Shown: piece by piece, positions 63,020 to 64,000 of the stretch
How the letters are laid out: each line of letters starts with the position of its first letter
How positions within the stretch are numbered: position 1 is the first letter of the stretch
DNA from: Metabacillus rhizolycopersici
GTDB lineage: Bacteria; Bacillota; Bacilli; Bacillales; Bacillaceae
DNA: 64,000 nt
Assembly (NCBI RefSeq): GCF_020075705.1
Contig: NZ_JAIQUM010000001.1
Coordinates: 162,390-226,389, forward strand
Direction of reading: 5' to 3'
Notes under the pieces: model-generated
What the model was told of the DNA's origin: nothing
The model's database searches: none
What the model saw: only the letters and a program-made list of their open reading frames with translations
Made by a program: the position numbers and the translations under genes

Positions 63020-64000
63020 CTAATCCTTTGTGCAGAGATGAGTACGAATCGAAAGTGATTTTTTTACACGTTCTCCGCAAGAAGAACAATCTTGCGAGGT
63101 AAAGTGTGGTTCTACCTTTATAAGTGCGTCACCATTTTTCTCGCACTTATAATCTAGCATATTTCGAAACATTCCCCATCCAGCATCTGAGATCGATTTA
63201 GATAACTTTCTGTTTTTCACCATGTTACGAATGTTTAATTTTTCTACAACGATAACGCCATAATCTTTTGATAAACGATAACTTAGTTTATGGAGAAAAT
63301 CACGGCGTTGGTTTGCCACTTTCTCATGAAGTTGACGAACGCGATGTACTTGTTTTATGTAGTTGGCAGAACCTTTTTTCCTCTTAGATAGTTTACGTTG
63401 TGCCTTTTTTAATTGCTTTTCTTTTTCACGTAGAAATGTTGGATTTTCATATTCCATTCCATTCGAAAGAACGGCATACTTATTCAGTCCTACATCTATA
63501 CCAACCACATTATGGCTATCAATCGTTCGTGGAACCGCCTGTCTTTCGACACAAAAAATAGCATACCACCTTTCACCTTGACGCTTGATGATCAGTTGTT
63601 TCATGGTTCCTTCTAATGGACGATGCAGCTTAATATCGATTTCTCCTAAGTTCTTATTGAATAATTTTCTGTTTTGGGAAAAAGACATAGCATACCGGTT
63701 TCCTTTATTATTGAAGCCAAACTGAGGAAAAGTCATACTATTATAATCCTTGTATTTTTTCAGTTTGCGATATTTTGCATCCTTTCGAAAGAAGTTATCA
63801 AAAGCCTTTGTTAGACGCAGAAAGACTTCCTGCAATGGTTGAGATGGTACTTCTTTTAGGAACGAATATTTCTTTTTATCCAATTTAAGTTGTGTTTGCA
63901 TATCGTAACGAGTATAAGATTCATTTGACCTATTATATTTACGTTGTTTATCTAAAAGAGCAGAATTATAGGTTTGGCGACAATATTGCAGCCAACGATC
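63020..64000 (-). pseudogene. tnpB: IS200/IS605-family TnpB, C-terminally truncated by internal deletion (5' end outside window)
   Basis: An RNA-guided nuclease ancestor of Cas12. At least 326 residues are visible; the frame is open to the window edge. Intact parts are the RuvC-I Asp in VVGIDVGLNKYAVLS, RuvC-II Glu in GVIVVEKLNIRNM, and the first zinc-ribbon pair CSSCG. After SLSIRTHLC the frame ends in TKD and stop. A shifted frame continues with LHKGLEQLL, which normally follows the second CXXC and the RuvC-III DRDxNAA segment. So roughly 50-70 bp have been lost, with the last catalytic Asp. Probably inactive. No tnpA is in the window. Confidence 0.85.

Overview
The window reads as chromosome from a low-GC, endospore-forming member of the Bacillaceae. 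It carries a KinA-type sporulation kinase, an SspH spore protein, AbbA and CcpC. The gene order follows the Bacillus subtilis ptsH-kinA-cheV-ykuC-ykuV-moaD segment over about 45 kb. No rRNA, tRNA, CRISPR array or prophage was seen. Gene identities rest on reading translated sequence and on remembered families; no search was run.

Layout: 1-3353 is the 5' part of a secreted YfkN-type nucleotidase. 3.7-6.8 kb is an amtB-DUF294-DnaQ-like exonuclease operon with a TnrA box upstream. 7-10 kb holds an acetyltransferase, a DUF6509-like gene, sspH and a cold shock gene. 10-13.1 kb is the molybdopterin operon mobA-moeA-mobB-moaE-moaD, without moeB. 13.2-22.6 kb is the yku block: ykuV, ykuU, ykuT, ykuS, dapL, dapH, ccpC, ykuL, abbA, ykuK and ykuJ. 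22.6-33.4 kb continues with a probable Fur-controlled small RNA (FsrA-like), ykuI, ykuE, an inserted ppk/ppx pair with a Pho-box-like array, ykuD and ykuC. 33.7-46.5 kb carries ykyB, an HD hydrolase, cheV, a DUF1906 protein, a purine permease, a Pro/Gly-rich protein, corA, patA, kinA (with a good sigma-H promoter) and pbpH. 46.9-54.9 kb carries ykwB, ykwC, an SDR, a stand-alone purC, two tandem M20 amidohydrolases, an MFS exporter and a ptsH with no ptsI beside it. 55-64 kb has small unknown genes, pfkA, a thermonuclease lipoprotein, ykvY, a carotenoid-type desaturase and a decayed IS605-type tnpB running off the window.

Two dispersed intergenic repeat families overlay this. Family A is about 120-175 bp, with at least 12 copies. 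It is a long hairpin with co-varying arms, and its 3' extension often carries a perfect DnaA box (TTATCCACA). Family B is about 90 bp, with four or five copies. Many genes end in clear Rho-independent terminators, listed individually.

The parts most worth following up are the TnrA-box amtB operon that pairs a GlnD-like nucleotidyltransferase with an exonuclease, the FsrA-like RNA, the Pho-box-like array before ppk, the operator over the ykuU promoter, the DnaA-box repeats, and the tnpB that has lost its last catalytic segment.
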